DNA from: Paulinella micropora
Lineage: Eukaryota; Cercozoa; Imbricatea; Euglyphida; Paulinellidae
DNA: 64,000 nucleotides
Reading direction: 5' to 3'
Assembly: GCA_019918135.1 (NCBI GenBank)
Contig: WBZZ01005207.1
Coordinates: forward strand, 56,001-120,000
Shown here: positions 39,228 through 52,176 of the stretch, piece after piece
Layout: each line of letters starts with the position of its first letter
How positions within the stretch are numbered: position 1 is the first letter of the stretch
Program-made: the position numbers and the translations under genes
Notes under the pieces: model-generated
Told to the model about the DNA's origin: nothing
The model's database searches: none
Seen by the model: the letters and a program-made list of their open reading frames with translations, nothing else

Positions 39228-40062
39228 TTACATAAATATATTTTTTGCTATTCTTTAAAAGGAATAGAGAAGTTGTTCGCTAATCCTTTTTTTTTTTGAA
39301 GTAGAGGAAAACGAATTTATTTATTTTGCTTTCTTGTATTTATCAAAAATTTTTGCTTTTTTATTTTGCTGTTTTGAGGCTTAGTATTGATTGTTTAAAC
39401 TATCAACAGGAAGGACGATACATTTTTGGAAGGGGGTTTTTGAGGCACGAAAAAAACACCCCCCAAAAATGTGTATTTATCTACTCACACACACCAGATT
39501 CAAATATTTGGTGACAGCCTTCCGCACGTACACCAGTTCGTATTTTCGGTGGTAGCCTTCCGCACACACACCGATAGTACGCAATAAGTGAATAAAGTCT
39601 ACTAGACCTAACGTTCACGCTACAAGGCTCTATAACCTGTGAGACTAACTTAATAATCTGCCATATACTTGCTGTGTCCTACAGTAGATACTTTATTGAG
39701 AAAAGGGCGCCAAGGGACGGCCCAATTATATACTAGGCCGGACATACGTAATGGCTCTAACGACACACATTACATATGCCGGCCCATACTGACTATCCGG
39801 TTAATTATATTAATAGGTCTAACAAAAATATGTTGAGAACTACTTCAAGTTACGATCAATCATTCCACTAAAGGGTTTTTTGTTTGGTGATCTGGTGTAG
39901 AAGCCTATCGTTGCCCCATTTTTGATAAAAAATGCATGTTGTTCACGCCGACCCTTACCTTTTTATACGGCAGTGACTCGATTTTTGCGGTGTTGATTTT
40001 TGGAAGAGGTCGTGAAATTTCCCATGTCAAAAATGGTGTCTGTGCACTCATTTTCGTTGTTG
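39228..40062. other. Non-coding spacer between the relic and the large DNA transposon
   Basis: No gene. It contains a hairpin at 39420-39475 (ACATTTTTGGAAGGGGG...CCCCCCAAAAATGTG) and a local duplication (GACAGCCTTCCGCAC / GGTAGCCTTCCGCAC near 39512 and 39550). Confidence 0.45.
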
Positions 40063-40396
40063 ATATAACTAAACATTCGACAATCTTGGGGGTATCCCTT
40101 TTTCCGAAATTTTCCATGAAGTATATGGACTTTTTTGAAAACGTGTGGAAATGAAAGGAAATCAATTCACTGATTGCAGAACATATAAAAATAATATTAA
40201 AACATGTTTTTATTAATTGTAATACACTTTAACTTCATCTTCAGAGGTGGGCAGGAACCGGTCCGACACGGTAATCTTTCTCCTTTTTCATAGTCCCGGC
40301 TACTATGAATCTATGATGATAACAATGCCCAACATGCAGAATTTGCTTTTAAGTTTGTTTATCTTTGTTTACATTAAGCATTTTACTTTATTATGA
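40063..40396 (+). repeat. Left inverted repeat of the 13.8-kb transposon
   Basis: Matches the reverse complement of 53548-53875 with scattered substitutions and small indels. The outer 120 bases are nearly perfect. A poly-G/purine run follows inward at 40433-40470. Confidence 0.85.
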
Positions 40397-40773
40397 TAAT
40401 AAACATTGCTTTTACCTACAATAAATTCCCCCCGGGGGGGGGGGGAGGGGGGAGGGGGGAACGGGGGAGGAAGAGAAGTGCGATGTCGCCACGCAAAATA
40501 CATAGATTCTACAACAAAATTTCTTTAATTACTAAAAAAAATAATAAATCTAACTCCGTAATATCATACTAACTAAATTAGAAGTTTGTTTAACTCTTGC
40601 ACGCGACAAACGTTCTTAATCACGCTTTCGACCATAACAAACCTGCCAGTGCAAAAAATTACGATTAATACTACACTACTACAAAGAAAAAAAACACAAA
40701 ACAAATTCAAACATCTTTCAGATGAAGGAGAAAAGTGAAAGCTATGCAAACTACCTGGTGCGTGCATTTGAAG

Positions 40774-41388
40774 TTAGCGCCGAGTCAGCGCAAGCGATGC
40801 TAAAACAAACTCCCATGCGTTAGGTGAGCTGGGAGCGGTGAGACCGGTGCCGCGTTGGGGGGTGGAAGGTGAGTTACCAGCAGACAGAGCGCCAGCTGCC
40901 ATCCGCGCGATGAGATCCTCCAGCAAGCTTTCTCTCTCGCTCTTACTATTTTTGTTGTTGTTGTTGTTGTTGTTGTTGCTGTTGTTGTTGCTGATGTTGT
41001 TGTTGTTGTTATCATTATCATCATAGTTTTTCTTGTTCTTGTTATTCTTCTTCATCTTCTTCTTCACTCTCTCGTTCTCTTCTTCTGAGCTTTCCTCCTC
41101 CTCCTCCTCCTCCTCCTTCTTCTCCTTCTTCGAATTCTTCCTCTTTCTTCTCTCCTCTTCCCGTTGTCGCTTCTCTTGCGCCTCTTTTTCCTTCCGATCT
41201 TGCGCTTCTTTTTTCTTCCTTTCCTCCTCTCTCAACTTTCTTTCTTCTGCTAGCATTTCCTTAATGGATGCGGCTTGTTCTGACATTGCCTTGTTCACAA
41301 GATCCTGAACGACTTCTTTCGACACGCCGGCGGACGAACTACCCTGAATACAATACCGGTCGCCGTTGTTTTGAAAGAAGTCGTTCAT
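40774..41388 (-). CDS. Coiled-coil Lys/Glu-rich protein or terminal exon
   Basis: A 204-residue frame from MNDFFQNNGDRYC; an upstream acceptor-like TTCGCAAG could instead make it a last exon. A short ordered start (VSKEVVQDLVNKAMSEQAA) is followed by a long charged coiled coil (EERKLREEERKKKEAQ...), an Asn run encoded by a microsatellite, then SERESLLEDLIARMAAGALS and a Pro/Ser tail to the stop at 40774. It lies just inside the left inverted repeat on the minus strand. Function unknown. Confidence 0.45.
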   Translation of the reverse strand: MNDFFQNNGDRYCIQGSSSAGVSKEVVQDLVNKAMSEQAASIKEMLAEERKLREEERKKKEAQDRKEKEAQEKRQREEERRKRKNSKKEKKEEEEEEEESSEEENERVKKKMKKNNKNKKNYDDNDNNNNNISNNNSNNNNNNNNKNSKSERESLLEDLIARMAAGALSAGNSPSTPQRGTGLTAPSSPNAWEFVLASLALTRR

Positions 41389-41447
41389 TTCTTGCGAACA
41401 AGGCAGTGGCAGAACAAACCAACAGCAACGACAACAACAACAACAAA

Positions 41448-41450
<3 letters not shown>

Positions 41451-41512
<62 letters not shown>

Positions 41513-41687
41513 GTATATCTCCTGCCAATTGCTGAGACAAAAGGCCATGTGCATCCAGTCCTCCATTCCATAAGGAAAGTCTCCACACCAATCGGTGGAA
41601 TAAAGGAAGTGACGGCATAGAACATCACTCTAGGAGCTTTATACCAATCAGCCCATGGAAAGGGACCGATGGCCTATGTACTCCCTA

Positions 41688-41745
<58 letters not shown>
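41451..41745. repeat. AAT arrays flanking a 180-bp repeat (copy 1 of 2)
   Basis: (AAT)n at 41448-41510 and 41690-41745 enclose a unit with GCCAATTGCTGAG...ATGTACTCCCTAAATAAT. The same unit recurs at 43748-43920. Confidence 0.8.
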
Positions 41746-42013
41746 GTGCTTCTCTGTCAATGGCTGATGCATTTCTGCACATGCGCCTCCATCGTCTCAC
41801 CCGTGAGGGGAGTACGAAGAATTGACGATAAGCTCTAATGACACCCCCGCAAGGGCAGTTCCAACACTTCCAGACGGGCCGGTATGTTCAATGAAAATAC
41901 TGGTCCAGAAATAGACCGGTATGTTCAATGAAAATACTGGTGGCACCGACGGGAATCGAACTGGCGACAGGGCCCAGATGGTAGAACTTGACCACTGGGC
42001 TATCACGGTGTCC
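41746..42013 (-). mobile_element. tRNA-derived SINE, copy A
   Basis: On the minus strand it begins with a tRNA-like head (A box ATAGCCCAGTGG, B box AGTTCGATTCC), then a body, then an (ATT)n tail at 41745-41694. A 30-bp stretch (ACCGGTATGTTCAATGAAAA) is duplicated inside. Confidence 0.75.
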
Positions 42014-42051
<38 letters not shown>

Positions 42052-42190
42052 GTTTGAAAAAAAAATGTCAGCGCTTCCCGTTAGAGAGATTATACTCGGA
42101 AAAAAAAAGACAGGGAAAGGCTCACTGATAGAATGCCACACACACTAGCTAGCCATACTAAAGCTAGTAGCTATACTCCCCTCTCTAAAC
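42052..42190 (-). repeat. Dispersed repeat R1 (copy 1 of 4)
   Basis: The unit contains CAGCGCTTCCCGTTAGA, ACAGGGAAAGGCTCACTGA and CTCCCCTCTCTAAACTAT. Other copies lie at 43548-43685, 45838-45985 and, inverted, 48997-49133. Copies border AAT or ATT arrays, like a SINE family. Confidence 0.75.
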
Positions 42191-42307
42191 TATATGCTGC
42201 GGCGCCCAAAGAGACCTTTTGACCCCCCCCCCACGGGGGCCCCCCCCTCACAAAAAAAAAAAAAAAAAAAAAAAAAAAGAAAAAGAAGAAGAAGGAGTAG
42301 GAAAGAT

Positions 42308-42747
42308 TATACCTCCAACGACATGTCCACTTCATCAGCGTCGACCGCGGGCTTTTTGGACTTCGGCTTGCCTAGTCACGTCAGAAATTAGAAACACTGA
42401 AAAAAAAGCACACAAAAAAAGATGAAATTTGCTAGTACCTGGCTTTTTCTTGCTGGACCCCTTAGGCATAGGAGGCTCAGGGGTCTCTTCTTCTTCAGGG
42501 ACGTCTGGAACGTCTGGAACATCGTCGACGTCGATGGATTCTGCACAAAGAACCAAACAATATTACATACATCCTTCATTTTTCATTACATACAATGTTG
42601 CTACCGAATCTCAGTTTTTTTGGCCTGCCCGAAGAGCGAGGCTCAGTCGGGCCCTTTTTTTGATTCTTCTTCTAACGTTTCAGGCGAGCATGCAGTAAAT
42701 ATGCAAAATAAAGAAAAGGAAGATGCCAAAAAAAACAAAAACAAAAA

Positions 42748-42785
<38 letters not shown>

Positions 42786-42841
42786 TGGAGCTGGTGGAGA
42801 AAAAGAATAATAACATGTATATGAAGAAGAAAAAGAAAAAT

Positions 42842-42877
<36 letters not shown>

Positions 42878-43480
42878 AGAAGAAGAAATGACCTTGTTTG
42901 CTTCGTACAGAAGCAAAAGCTCCCGCTTCCGCCAGTTGCAAATCATAGGCGGGTTCGTGGGGTTACCGACGTAGAGGAGCCACGCGGGCTTCACCTGCTT
43001 CTCGAAGTCCATCGGCGACGGATCAAGCATGCAAGAGTGTTTAAGGTTAAAACCAAAAAAACCCATGAGCTGATATTGGATTTCGTCAGCCTTGCCATCG
43101 CCGTCAGTGTCGACCTCGCGCGCAGCAAAAATGAAGCGCTTCGATCCTGCAACATCCAAGTATAAAAAATATGTGCAGCTTGTGAATTTTGAAAAACATA
43201 CAGTACCTCGATTGACTTGCGCAGGAGTCTTCTTGCGCCAACCAATGGGAAAGACAATGAAGAGCCTGCAAATAAAAAATAAACAATCAGTTTATAAAAA
43301 TCTTTCATACTTATAGGGAAAAAGACCCGGGAGCACAAGGTGAAGTTTCACCCTCACATGTCTCCACTTGCGTGGACGCCTTCAGTTCGAAATTGTTGTA
43401 CTTTGTAAGTGCAACGTCGAGCGCGAGCGCCCCCTCCCGATGTTTGTTGTCCTCGGATGTGAACTTAAAGAGCAAGCTAA
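42308..43480 (-). CDS. Multi-exon accessory gene (3' exons), function unknown
   Basis: Minus-strand exons can be followed through intron-like gaps. One (about 43480-43340) encodes LLFKFTSEDNKHREGALALD... A short one (about 43265-43205) follows, then 43160-42895 with SKRFIFAAREVDTDGDGKADEIQ, which has an EF-hand-like DxDxDG loop. A microsatellite intron follows. Then comes 42543-42442, an acidic VDDVPDVPDVPEEEETPEP exon, and a last exon ending KPKSKKPAVDADEVDMSLEV at 42308. DTDGDGKADEI is faintly reminiscent of TMEM231-type proteins, but the rest is too divergent to claim it. Some donor sites are uncertain. It may continue upstream into the exons at 46.4-47.5 kb. Confidence 0.4.
42690..42890. 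repeat. Purine microsatellites in an intron
   Basis: Long A runs with AAAAAC units (42730-42783) and (GAA)n (42840-42890) lie between two exons of the minus-strand gene. A further A run stands at 42252-42279. Confidence 0.7.
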
Positions 43481-43547
43481 TTAAAGCAGCAGCAAAAGAG
43501 GAATAATAATAATAATAATAAAAAGAGAGTTTAAATTAAAAAAAAAT

Positions 43548-43703
43548 GGCAGCGCTTCCCGTTAGAAGAAATATACTCGAAAAAAAAAACAGGGAAAGGC
43601 TCACTGATAACTGATAGAAGGCCACACACACTAGCTAACTATACTAAAGCTAAGTATCTATACTCCCCTCTCTAAACTATGCTATCGAATAATAATAATA
43701 ACA

Positions 43704-43747
<44 letters not shown>

Positions 43748-43920
43748 TGTATCGTCTGCCAATTGCTGAGCCAAAAGGCCATGTGCATCCAGTCCTCCAT
43801 TCCATAAGGAAAGTCTCCACACCAATCGGTGGAATAAAGGAAGTGACGGCATAGAACATTAATCTAGGAGCTTTATACCAATCAGCCCATGGAAAGGGAC
43901 CGATGGCCTATGTACTCCCT
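43548..43920. repeat. R1 copy 2, AAT array, and 180-bp repeat copy 2
   Basis: R1 occupies 43548-43685 and AAT 43687-43747. The 180-bp unit (43748-43920) is nearly identical to 41512-41690. Confidence 0.8.
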
Positions 43921-43934
43921 AAATAATAATAATA

Positions 43935-44911
<977 letters not shown>

Positions 44912-44935
44912 TAAAAGAGGAACAGAAGAAAAAGC

Positions 44936-45000
<65 letters not shown>

Positions 45001-45231
45001 GTGCTTCTCTGTCAATGGCTGATGCAAATCTGCACATGCGCCTCCATCGTCTCACCCGTGAGGAGAGTACGAAGAATTGACGATAGGCTCTAATGACACC
45101 CCCGCAAGGGCAGTTCCAACACTTCCAGACGGACCGGTATGTTCAATGAAAATACTGGTGGCACCGACGGGAATCGAACTGGCGACAGGGCCCAGATGGT
45201 AGAACTTGACCACTGGGCTATCACGGTGTCC
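45001..45231 (-). mobile_element. tRNA-derived SINE, copy B
   Basis: Same unit as copy A, without the internal duplication. The (AAT)n at 44937-45000 is its tail, and another AAT array (45233-45321) follows its head. Confidence 0.8.
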
Positions 45232-45321
<90 letters not shown>

Positions 45322-45561
45322 GTGCTTCTCAGTCAATGGCGAATGCATTTCTGCACATGTGCCTCCATCGTCTCACCCGCGAGGGGAGTACGAAGATTTG
45401 ACTATAGGCTCTACTGACATCCCCGCAAGGCAGCTCCAAGCCTTCCAGACAGACCAATACTTTCAAAGAAAATATCCTTTGAAAATACTGGCACCGACGG
45501 GAATCGAACTGGCGACAGGTCCCAGATGGTAGACCTTAACCACTGGGCTATCGCGGTGCCA
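45322..45561 (-). mobile_element. tRNA-derived SINE, copy C (best tRNA head)
   Basis: The head at 45489-45560 (minus) begins GGCACCGCGATAGCCCAGTGG and ends CGGTGCCA, so the seven-base acceptor stem pairs perfectly. The B box is GTTCGATTCCC. Its (ATT)n tail lies left of 45322. Confidence 0.85.
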
Positions 45562-45562
45562 C

Positions 45563-45835
<273 letters not shown>

Positions 45836-45837
45836 AT

Positions 45838-45985
45838 TAAAAAAAAATGACAGCGCTTCCCGTTAGAGGGATTATACTCGAAAAAGAAAAGACAGGGAAA
45901 GGCTCACTGATAGAAGGCCACACACACTAGCTAACTATACTAAAGCTAGTAACTAACTCCTTTCTGTAAACTATGCTACAGTATC
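45838..45985 (-). repeat. Dispersed repeat R1, copy 3
   Basis: Same unit as 42052-42190, flanked on both sides by AAT arrays. Confidence 0.75.
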
Positions 45986-45987
45986 CA

Positions 45988-46077
<90 letters not shown>

Positions 46078-46244
46078 GTGCTTCTCTGTCAATGGCTGAT
46101 GCATTTCTGCACATGCGCCTCCATCGTCTCACCCGTGAGGGGAGTACGAAGAATTGACGATAAGCTCTAATGACACCCCGCAAGGGCAGTTCCAACACTT
46201 CCAGACGGGCCGGTATGTTCAATGAAAATACTGGTCCAGACGGA

Positions 46245-46245
<1 letters not shown>
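46078..46245 (-). mobile_element. tRNA-derived SINE, copy D (head missing)
   Basis: The body and tail of the SINE are present, but the unit breaks off at CTGGTCCAGACGG before the tRNA head. Confidence 0.75.
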
Positions 46246-46315
<70 letters not shown>

Positions 46316-46359
46316 TAATAATAATAATACCAGTCTTGATAATCTAATCCGGATAGGAA

Positions 46360-47520
46360 TGTGAAAATTCCTTTGTGGGCCCACACGCGAACCTTCCCCG
46401 AATCCAGAGGGGGAAACCCACTCAGCTGGTCATCCTCCTCTTCCTTCTTCTTCCTCTCCTCCTCCTCCATCTTCTTCCTCTCTTCCTCCTCCTTCTTCCT
46501 CTCCTCTTCCTCCTTCTTCTTCCTCTCCTCCTCCTCCTCCTTCTTCTTCTTCCTCTCCTCCTCCTCCTCCTTCTTCTTCTCCTCCTCCTTCTTCTTCTTC
46601 TCCTCCTCCTCCTCCTTCTTCTTCTCCTCCTCCTCCTTCTTCTTCTTCTCCTCCTCCTCCTTCTTCTTCTTCTCCTCCTCCTTCTTCTTCTTCTTCTTCT
46701 TCTCCTCCTCCTTCTCCTCCTCCTCCTCCTTCTTCTTCTTCTCCTCCTCCTTCTTCTCCTTCTCCTCCTCCTCCTTCTTCTTCTTCTTCTTCTCCTCCTC
46801 CTCCTCCTCCTTCTCCCTCTTCTTCTTCTTCTTCTTCTCCTCCTTCTTCTTCTTCTTCTTCTGCTCCTCCTCCTTCTTCTTCTTCTTCTCCTCCTCCTCC
46901 TTCTTCTTCTTCTTCTCCTCCTCCTCCTCCTTCTTCTTCTTCTCCTCCTCCTTCTTCTCCTTTTCATCCTTCTTCTTCTTCTTCTCCTCCTTCTTCTTCT
47001 TCTCCTCCTCCTTCTTCTTCTCCTTCTCCTTCTCCTTCCCTTTGTCCTTCTTTTTTTGCTTCTCCTTCTTCTCCTTCTCCTTCTCCTTCTCCTGTCTCTT
47101 CTGCCTTTTTGCGGGAGGAGCTTCTCCCAATCCGTCGTCCCAGGGCACAGGCTTATTCTTGAGCAGGATCCCTACGATGCATGCATTATAAATACATACA
47201 TACATACATAATACCTTGTGCATTCCAGGTGTAGCTGAAGCCGCGGACCAACTCCTCCAAATCGCCTTTGCCCTGCATGTTGCACATTAAATAAATAAGT
47301 AAGTAAGTAAGTGAGCAAGCATATACCAGATCATGCTTGCAAAAGACGGCGTGGGGAATCTCCACACAATCAAAGGGCAGCACGTCTGCAGACCCGTTGA
47401 TTTTAAGGAACAATTCCCCACGCGAATTTTTGAGAATGGCTTGCAGAGTCTTGGCAATGTGCTTCGTAGACATGCCAGAGTCAGAAAGTGATCCTACACG
47501 TTGACAAACGAGCAAAATGA
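46360..47520 (-). CDS. Multi-exon gene with a giant Lys/Glu repeat
   Basis: Three minus-strand exons are visible. The first (about 47490-47330) encodes SDSGMSTKHIAKTLQAILKN...LPFDCVEIPHAVFCKHD. A small one (about 47272-47220) encodes GKGDLEELVRGFSYTWNAQG. A long one (about 47171-46360) starts with LLKNKPVPWDDGLGEAPPAKR, passes into about 230 residues of almost only Lys and Glu, and ends DDQLSGFPPLDSGKVRVWAHKG. Introns contain simple repeats. The Lys/Glu run is encoded by (CTT/CTC)n on the plus strand and may be an expanded microsatellite. I recognise no domain. It may be the 5' part of the gene at 42.3-43.5 kb. Confidence 0.45.
46430..47095. repeat. CTC/CTT trinucleotide tract of about 650 bp
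   Basis: An irregular mixture of CTC and CTT triplets. It is open on both strands, as Lys/Glu-rich on minus and as Leu- or Ser/Phe-rich on plus; only the minus-strand reading joins plausible flanking exons. Confidence 0.9.
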
Positions 47521-47623
47521 GTTGAATTCCAAAGACATAACTACCAGTCAGCGCCTTCAACCTTAAAATTTTTCTCGGGCCGGTCTGAAATTTGAACGTG
47601 TGGAAAATGGGTCGTGTTATTAT

Positions 47624-47774
47624 CAAACTTTTGTGCAGAGATTTTATTGAGAACATGACATTTCGAGAAGATGTAACAGCATTCCCGCTCTTTTCCCAGC
47701 TCAGAATGAGCGGGAATGCTATTCTTTTTTTCTGTACACAACAATCTGTGGAAAAAACTCTGCACAAAAGTTTG
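47624..47774. mobile_element. 151-bp foldback element, copy 1
   Basis: Terminal arms CAAACTTTTGTGCAGAG and CTCTGCACAAAAGTTTG enclose a second stem, AGCATTCCCGCTC...GAGCGGGAATGCT. Three copies lie in near-tandem with 340- and 343-bp periods. Confidence 0.8.
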
Positions 47775-47963
47775 TGAAAACCGACCGGCATGATTTTGCA
47801 TTTCCTTCCTACGTACTCTCAACTCATGTCATCCCTTGCATGTTTCTGCTATAACGTGTTTGTTGAAGCTATAAATGTCATTTCCTAACATTGCACGACC
47901 CAGCTTAATCTATTTTTCACAAACCAGCAATTCGATGAAACTCGTTTTCGGACTGCTGTTTTG

Positions 47964-48114
47964 CAAACTTTTGTGCAGAGATTTTATTAAGAGCATGACA
48001 TTACGAGAAGATGTAACAGCATTCCCGCTCTTTTCCCAGCTCAGAATGAGCGGGAATGCTATTCTTTTCTTCTGTACACAACAATCTATGGAAAAAACTC
48101 TGCACAAAAGTTTG
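47964..48114. mobile_element. 151-bp foldback element, copy 2
   Basis: Same unit as 47624-47774. The 190-bp spacer between copies is also repeated, so the whole 340-bp unit was duplicated. Confidence 0.8.
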
Positions 48115-48306
48115 TGAAAACCGACCGGCATGATTTTGCATTTCCTTCCTAGTACGTACTCTCAACTCATGTCATCCCTTGCATGTTTCTGCTGCAACGT
48201 GTTTGTTGAAGCTATAAATGTCATTTCCTAACATTGCACGACCCAGCTTAATCTATTTTTCACAAACCAGCAATTCGATGAAACTCGTTTTTGGATTGCT
48301 GTTTTG

Positions 48307-48457
48307 CAAACTTTTGTGCAGAGATTTTATTGAGAGCATGACATTTCGAGAAGATGTAACAGCATTCCCGCTCTTTTCCCAGCTCAGAATGAGCGGGAAT
48401 GCTATTCTTTTCTTCTGTACACAACAATCTGTGGAAAAAACTCTGCACAAAAGTTTG
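48307..48457. mobile_element. 151-bp foldback element, copy 3
   Basis: Third copy of the unit, followed by the start of an ATT array at about 48500. Confidence 0.8.
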
Positions 48458-48496
48458 TGAAACTGACCGGCATGATTTTGCATTTCCTCTTCAATA

Positions 48497-48593
<97 letters not shown>

Positions 48594-48594
48594 G

Positions 48595-48716
48595 TTGCTT
48601 GGAGCTGCCTTGCGGGGGTGTCAGTAGAGCCTATCGTCAAATCTTCGTACTCCCCTCACGGGTGAGACGATGGAGGCACATGTGCAGAAATGCATTCGCC
48701 ATTGACTGAGAAGCAC

Positions 48717-48717
<1 letters not shown>
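48595..48717 (+). mobile_element. tRNA-derived SINE, copy E (truncated, plus strand)
   Basis: Only the last 120 bases of the SINE body are present (CTTGCGGGGGTGTCA...GAGAAGCAC), followed by (ATT)n. Orientation is opposite to copies A-D. Confidence 0.75.
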
Positions 48718-48804
<87 letters not shown>

Positions 48805-48924
48805 GAGTCTTTGGAGCGGAGCCGCGTCACCGAACGGCCCCGTGCTACCAATGGAGGCACATGTCCGACAGGATCAAAGGCCAATTGACTGATAAATCTA
48901 TTATTATTATTATTATTGTTATTA

Positions 48925-48996
<72 letters not shown>

Positions 48997-48997
<1 letters not shown>

Positions 48998-49133
48998 GCA
49001 TAGTTTAAAGAGGGGAGTATAGATACTAGCTTTAGTATAACTAGCTAGTGTGTGTGGCCTTCTATCAGTGAGCCTTTCTCTGTCCTTTTTTTTTTTTAGT
49101 GATTCCCTCTAACGGGAAGCGCTGCCATTTTTT
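48997..49133 (+). repeat. Dispersed repeat R1, copy 4 (inverted)
   Basis: Reverse complement of the R1 unit, ending AACGGGAAGCGCTGCCAT just upstream of the SET/DDE gene. Confidence 0.75.
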
Positions 49134-49156
49134 TCATGTGTATTTCAAACTTTAGG

Positions 49157-52143
49157 TATGCCATGCTGAGGGCTAGCAAGGCGCCGATATATGTGGCACA
49201 CCGTGGTGGTGGCTACGGAGTCTTTGCTGATAAATACCTTCCTCCTTCTTTTCAGCTTGGGCTCCTCGAACCAGGAGGAAAGTCTTTGCGTGCTGCAGAT
49301 CATGCTGCATTTTCTGATCATTTCACTATGAAAATTGGGAGTTCCCTGCAAACAGGGATGCATCCAATTAAATTCATTAACGAATCGAGCAGGAATGCAA
49401 TGCATCTCATCAACTCTTCATCGCAAGGGTTCAACAAGCTCGACGATGACACTTGCCGACCGAACGTGAAGGTAAATTATGTTAGTTGTTACATACATCC
49501 ATGCAATGTAAGTTTTTGTTACGTGTGTTGTATTTTTTCTATAAATATTGTTGTAAATAATGTCAGGTCAGCAAGGGTACTCCTATTGTGACTGTCACCA
49601 CAGTAATATCGAAAGATCAAGAGATTTTGCTCAGCTATGCACCTAATCCAGACCTAGAGATAGCTACGCTGCCAAGCGATGCACATCCGGTCTGGTTGAA
49701 AGAGGCTGCCAAGGAAGGAGCTAAAATCCCAGTTTTCCTGTTCGAGACTGACATTGGTCATGTATGTTTCATCGTTCCTGAGAAAGAACATCCGCTTCCA
49801 CTTAAGTCAATTTCCTTGCTTCATGAAGCAAAGGTTGAACTTTTAGCGTCGGTCAGCAGTATTAGTTCTGATGGAAAGCAACCGCTCTCCAGGTCATCAT
49901 CTATTCCGCCTGAAAAAAAGAGGAAGCTTCTCGACAGCGTGTCCTCAATTTCAGATAGTCGCCGCACGCTTCTGCCCAGGGAAAGCTCGGACATTACAGT
50001 CATCACAGAAAAATCAAGCTTGAGTGATGCACAGGTAAAAAATAAATAAATGAAAATTATTACTGAGAAGATTCTTTTTTACAGGCAGGTGTTCCTGACG
50101 TTGATGCTAACCTCGACAGCTGGAAACAGTCAGACAGTTCTACTGTCACTACAGGATATGATGTTAGTAGCTGCAGCAGCTATAGACTATATCTTCCTAC
50201 TGGCTCCATGGTAATTTTTTTTCTCTACCTGTCTATGTTCATGCTGGTTAATGTTCATAAGCGATCTTGTTTGCGTAGAACGTCGACGAAGAGTGTTCAG
50301 ATACGGATTCAAACGGTGATGCTGCATCTATCAACCCTGGATTGCTTCCTCCTCTGGTCGGCGTGGACGATGCGGAATTATCCAACGAGCTTCGATTGAA
50401 CTTCGACGAGCTTATGGAATCGAATGAGCTGTTGTATAACATCATGAGATTATCACCAATTCCTTACAGCAGACCACGTAAGAATCCAACGCGCCCCTAC
50501 ACGATGAAAAGTCGCACGAAAGGTGCAGTGAAGCTTCAGAGACCGTCTGCGCTCCAAAAACTGTTGGGGATTACCTTCGCCGACTTGGACAGGGAAGTTA
50601 AGTCTGTCTGCTGCAAAAAGTGGAAGTGTTATTCATTTATCGACACGCGTGATGTGCTTTACACGAGAGCGAAGAATGCGTCATCGTCTCTCAGTGAGCT
50701 TTATTCTTGGGCAGCTTCGCAGCTTGAATCGTTTCAAACAAAAACTGGATCGTTTCAGTATATGTATTTAACGGAGGCTGTGTGCAAAGTAGCCTGGCAG
50801 CGTATCTACGGGATCGGTGATAAAGTTTTGTCAAGAGCACACAAACTTCTTGCAAATAACACGAAGGTTTTGACAAAAAGCTACTCAACCGTTCCTGAAA
50901 CAGAAGATGTGGTAGCAGTATTACTCTGCGAGAAGTTCATGGAGAGTTACCCGGAGATATGCAGCGACGGAATATGGAGGATGCAAGAAATGGCTCAGGA
51001 CGCAGGAGTCCAAAACTATGTTCGCGAGAATTGGAAAGATATGTGCCTTCGGTTTGGTTGTTCGAAACGAGTTGATCCAAATAATCCTCCGACAGACAAT
51101 ACGATCAACAAAGTTTGGCGCGTGGATTTTCCGCACGTCAAGTTTGTCAGAGGTATTATGCATATTTTCGTTATCATTACTTATTACAGGTTTGTTTTGC
51201 AGAAGGAGATTTCTCAAAATGCGAGATCTGCACAGAGCTTGCTGCTGATCATTCTAACGGTTTCAGGACTGAAGTAGAAGCTCAAGAATGGCGTCGCCGT
51301 AGCAGGCTTCATCACAAAATTCACAGGGCGTGCCGCGTTGCCAGCATGCAGCGCAAGAAGGCAGCACCAGCAGATTTTGCTGCCACAGTCATATCAGCCG
51401 ATATGAAACCGCCAGTGAAGATCCCATCTTGCCGCCGCGCCGCGAAAGATTTCAAAGGAAAAATTGTGTTTCGCCTTTGCGTTGGAATCAATACCTGCTA
51501 CACTACCGATACGCATTTTATTCTGACGTACCTTGAAGGCGCGGTAGAACACGGCGCGAACAGCAACATTACTATGCTTGCCGCACTTTTACATTGGCAA
51601 CTTTGGAACCCTCGCACAATGCAAGCGTGGAAATTATATCTTGAGTGGGACGGAGCTGGTGATAACACCGCGTGGGCGATGCTGGGTTTCCTTGGGCTCA
51701 ATGTCGTTGACAGAGGAATCCGTTTCCAAGTAGAGTCACATCGCAAGCCACCAGGGCACGGGCACGATGGAGATGATCAGGAATTTCGAGTTATGGATAT
51801 CGGGTGGAAGAGCACCTTCCTGACAACTAACATCGCTCAAGCGTTATTAAAGCTCATTCTTGCATTCAAGAAGCAGCACAAGAAGAGGCATGTGCTGGTT
51901 GTTCTCGGATGTAACTACGACTGGATGACTCATTTTAGCCCGTGTATGAACAAGAGTTTCAAAAACTACAACAAACCCTTGGCATATAGAATCACCAAGA
52001 AAGATCCTGACGCTTTGCCGACTGTAGAGATCGCTACTTGGGGAGACGCACAGGATTTTCATGGAGTGCGTGATGATCCCAGAGGAGAACCGATCAATTT
52101 GTTTATCGGACGCCCCGGTAATAATATTATCTATCTTTCTCTT

Positions 52144-52176
<33 letters not shown>

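Larger units (their letters stand above)
34994..39420 (-). mobile_element. Relic of a second, related Polinton
   Basis: An inverted partial copy with fibre, charged protein and integrase in the same relative order as the intact element, plus an extra methyltransferase between charged protein and integrase. All but the charged protein and a small finger gene are frameshifted or truncated. Protein similarity to the intact element is clear but far from identity, so this is another lineage, not a duplicate. The fibre is cut at 34994 by the copia RT. The other end is lost somewhere before 39.6 kb; I find no inverted repeat of the intact type. Confidence 0.82.

Noticed and set aside
42690..43480. 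TMEM231 annotation for the minus-strand exons
   Set aside because: Only the short DTDGDGKADEI stretch is suggestive; the remaining exons show no convincing match.
46375..47211. Long plus-strand open frames made of Leu or Ser/Phe across 46.4-47.2 kb
   Set aside because: They are translations of the CTC/CTT tract in other frames. Only the minus-strand Lys/Glu frame connects with plausible exons.
47600..48460. Three similar short ORFs over the foldback units
   Set aside because: They repeat because the DNA repeats; the stems explain the open frames.
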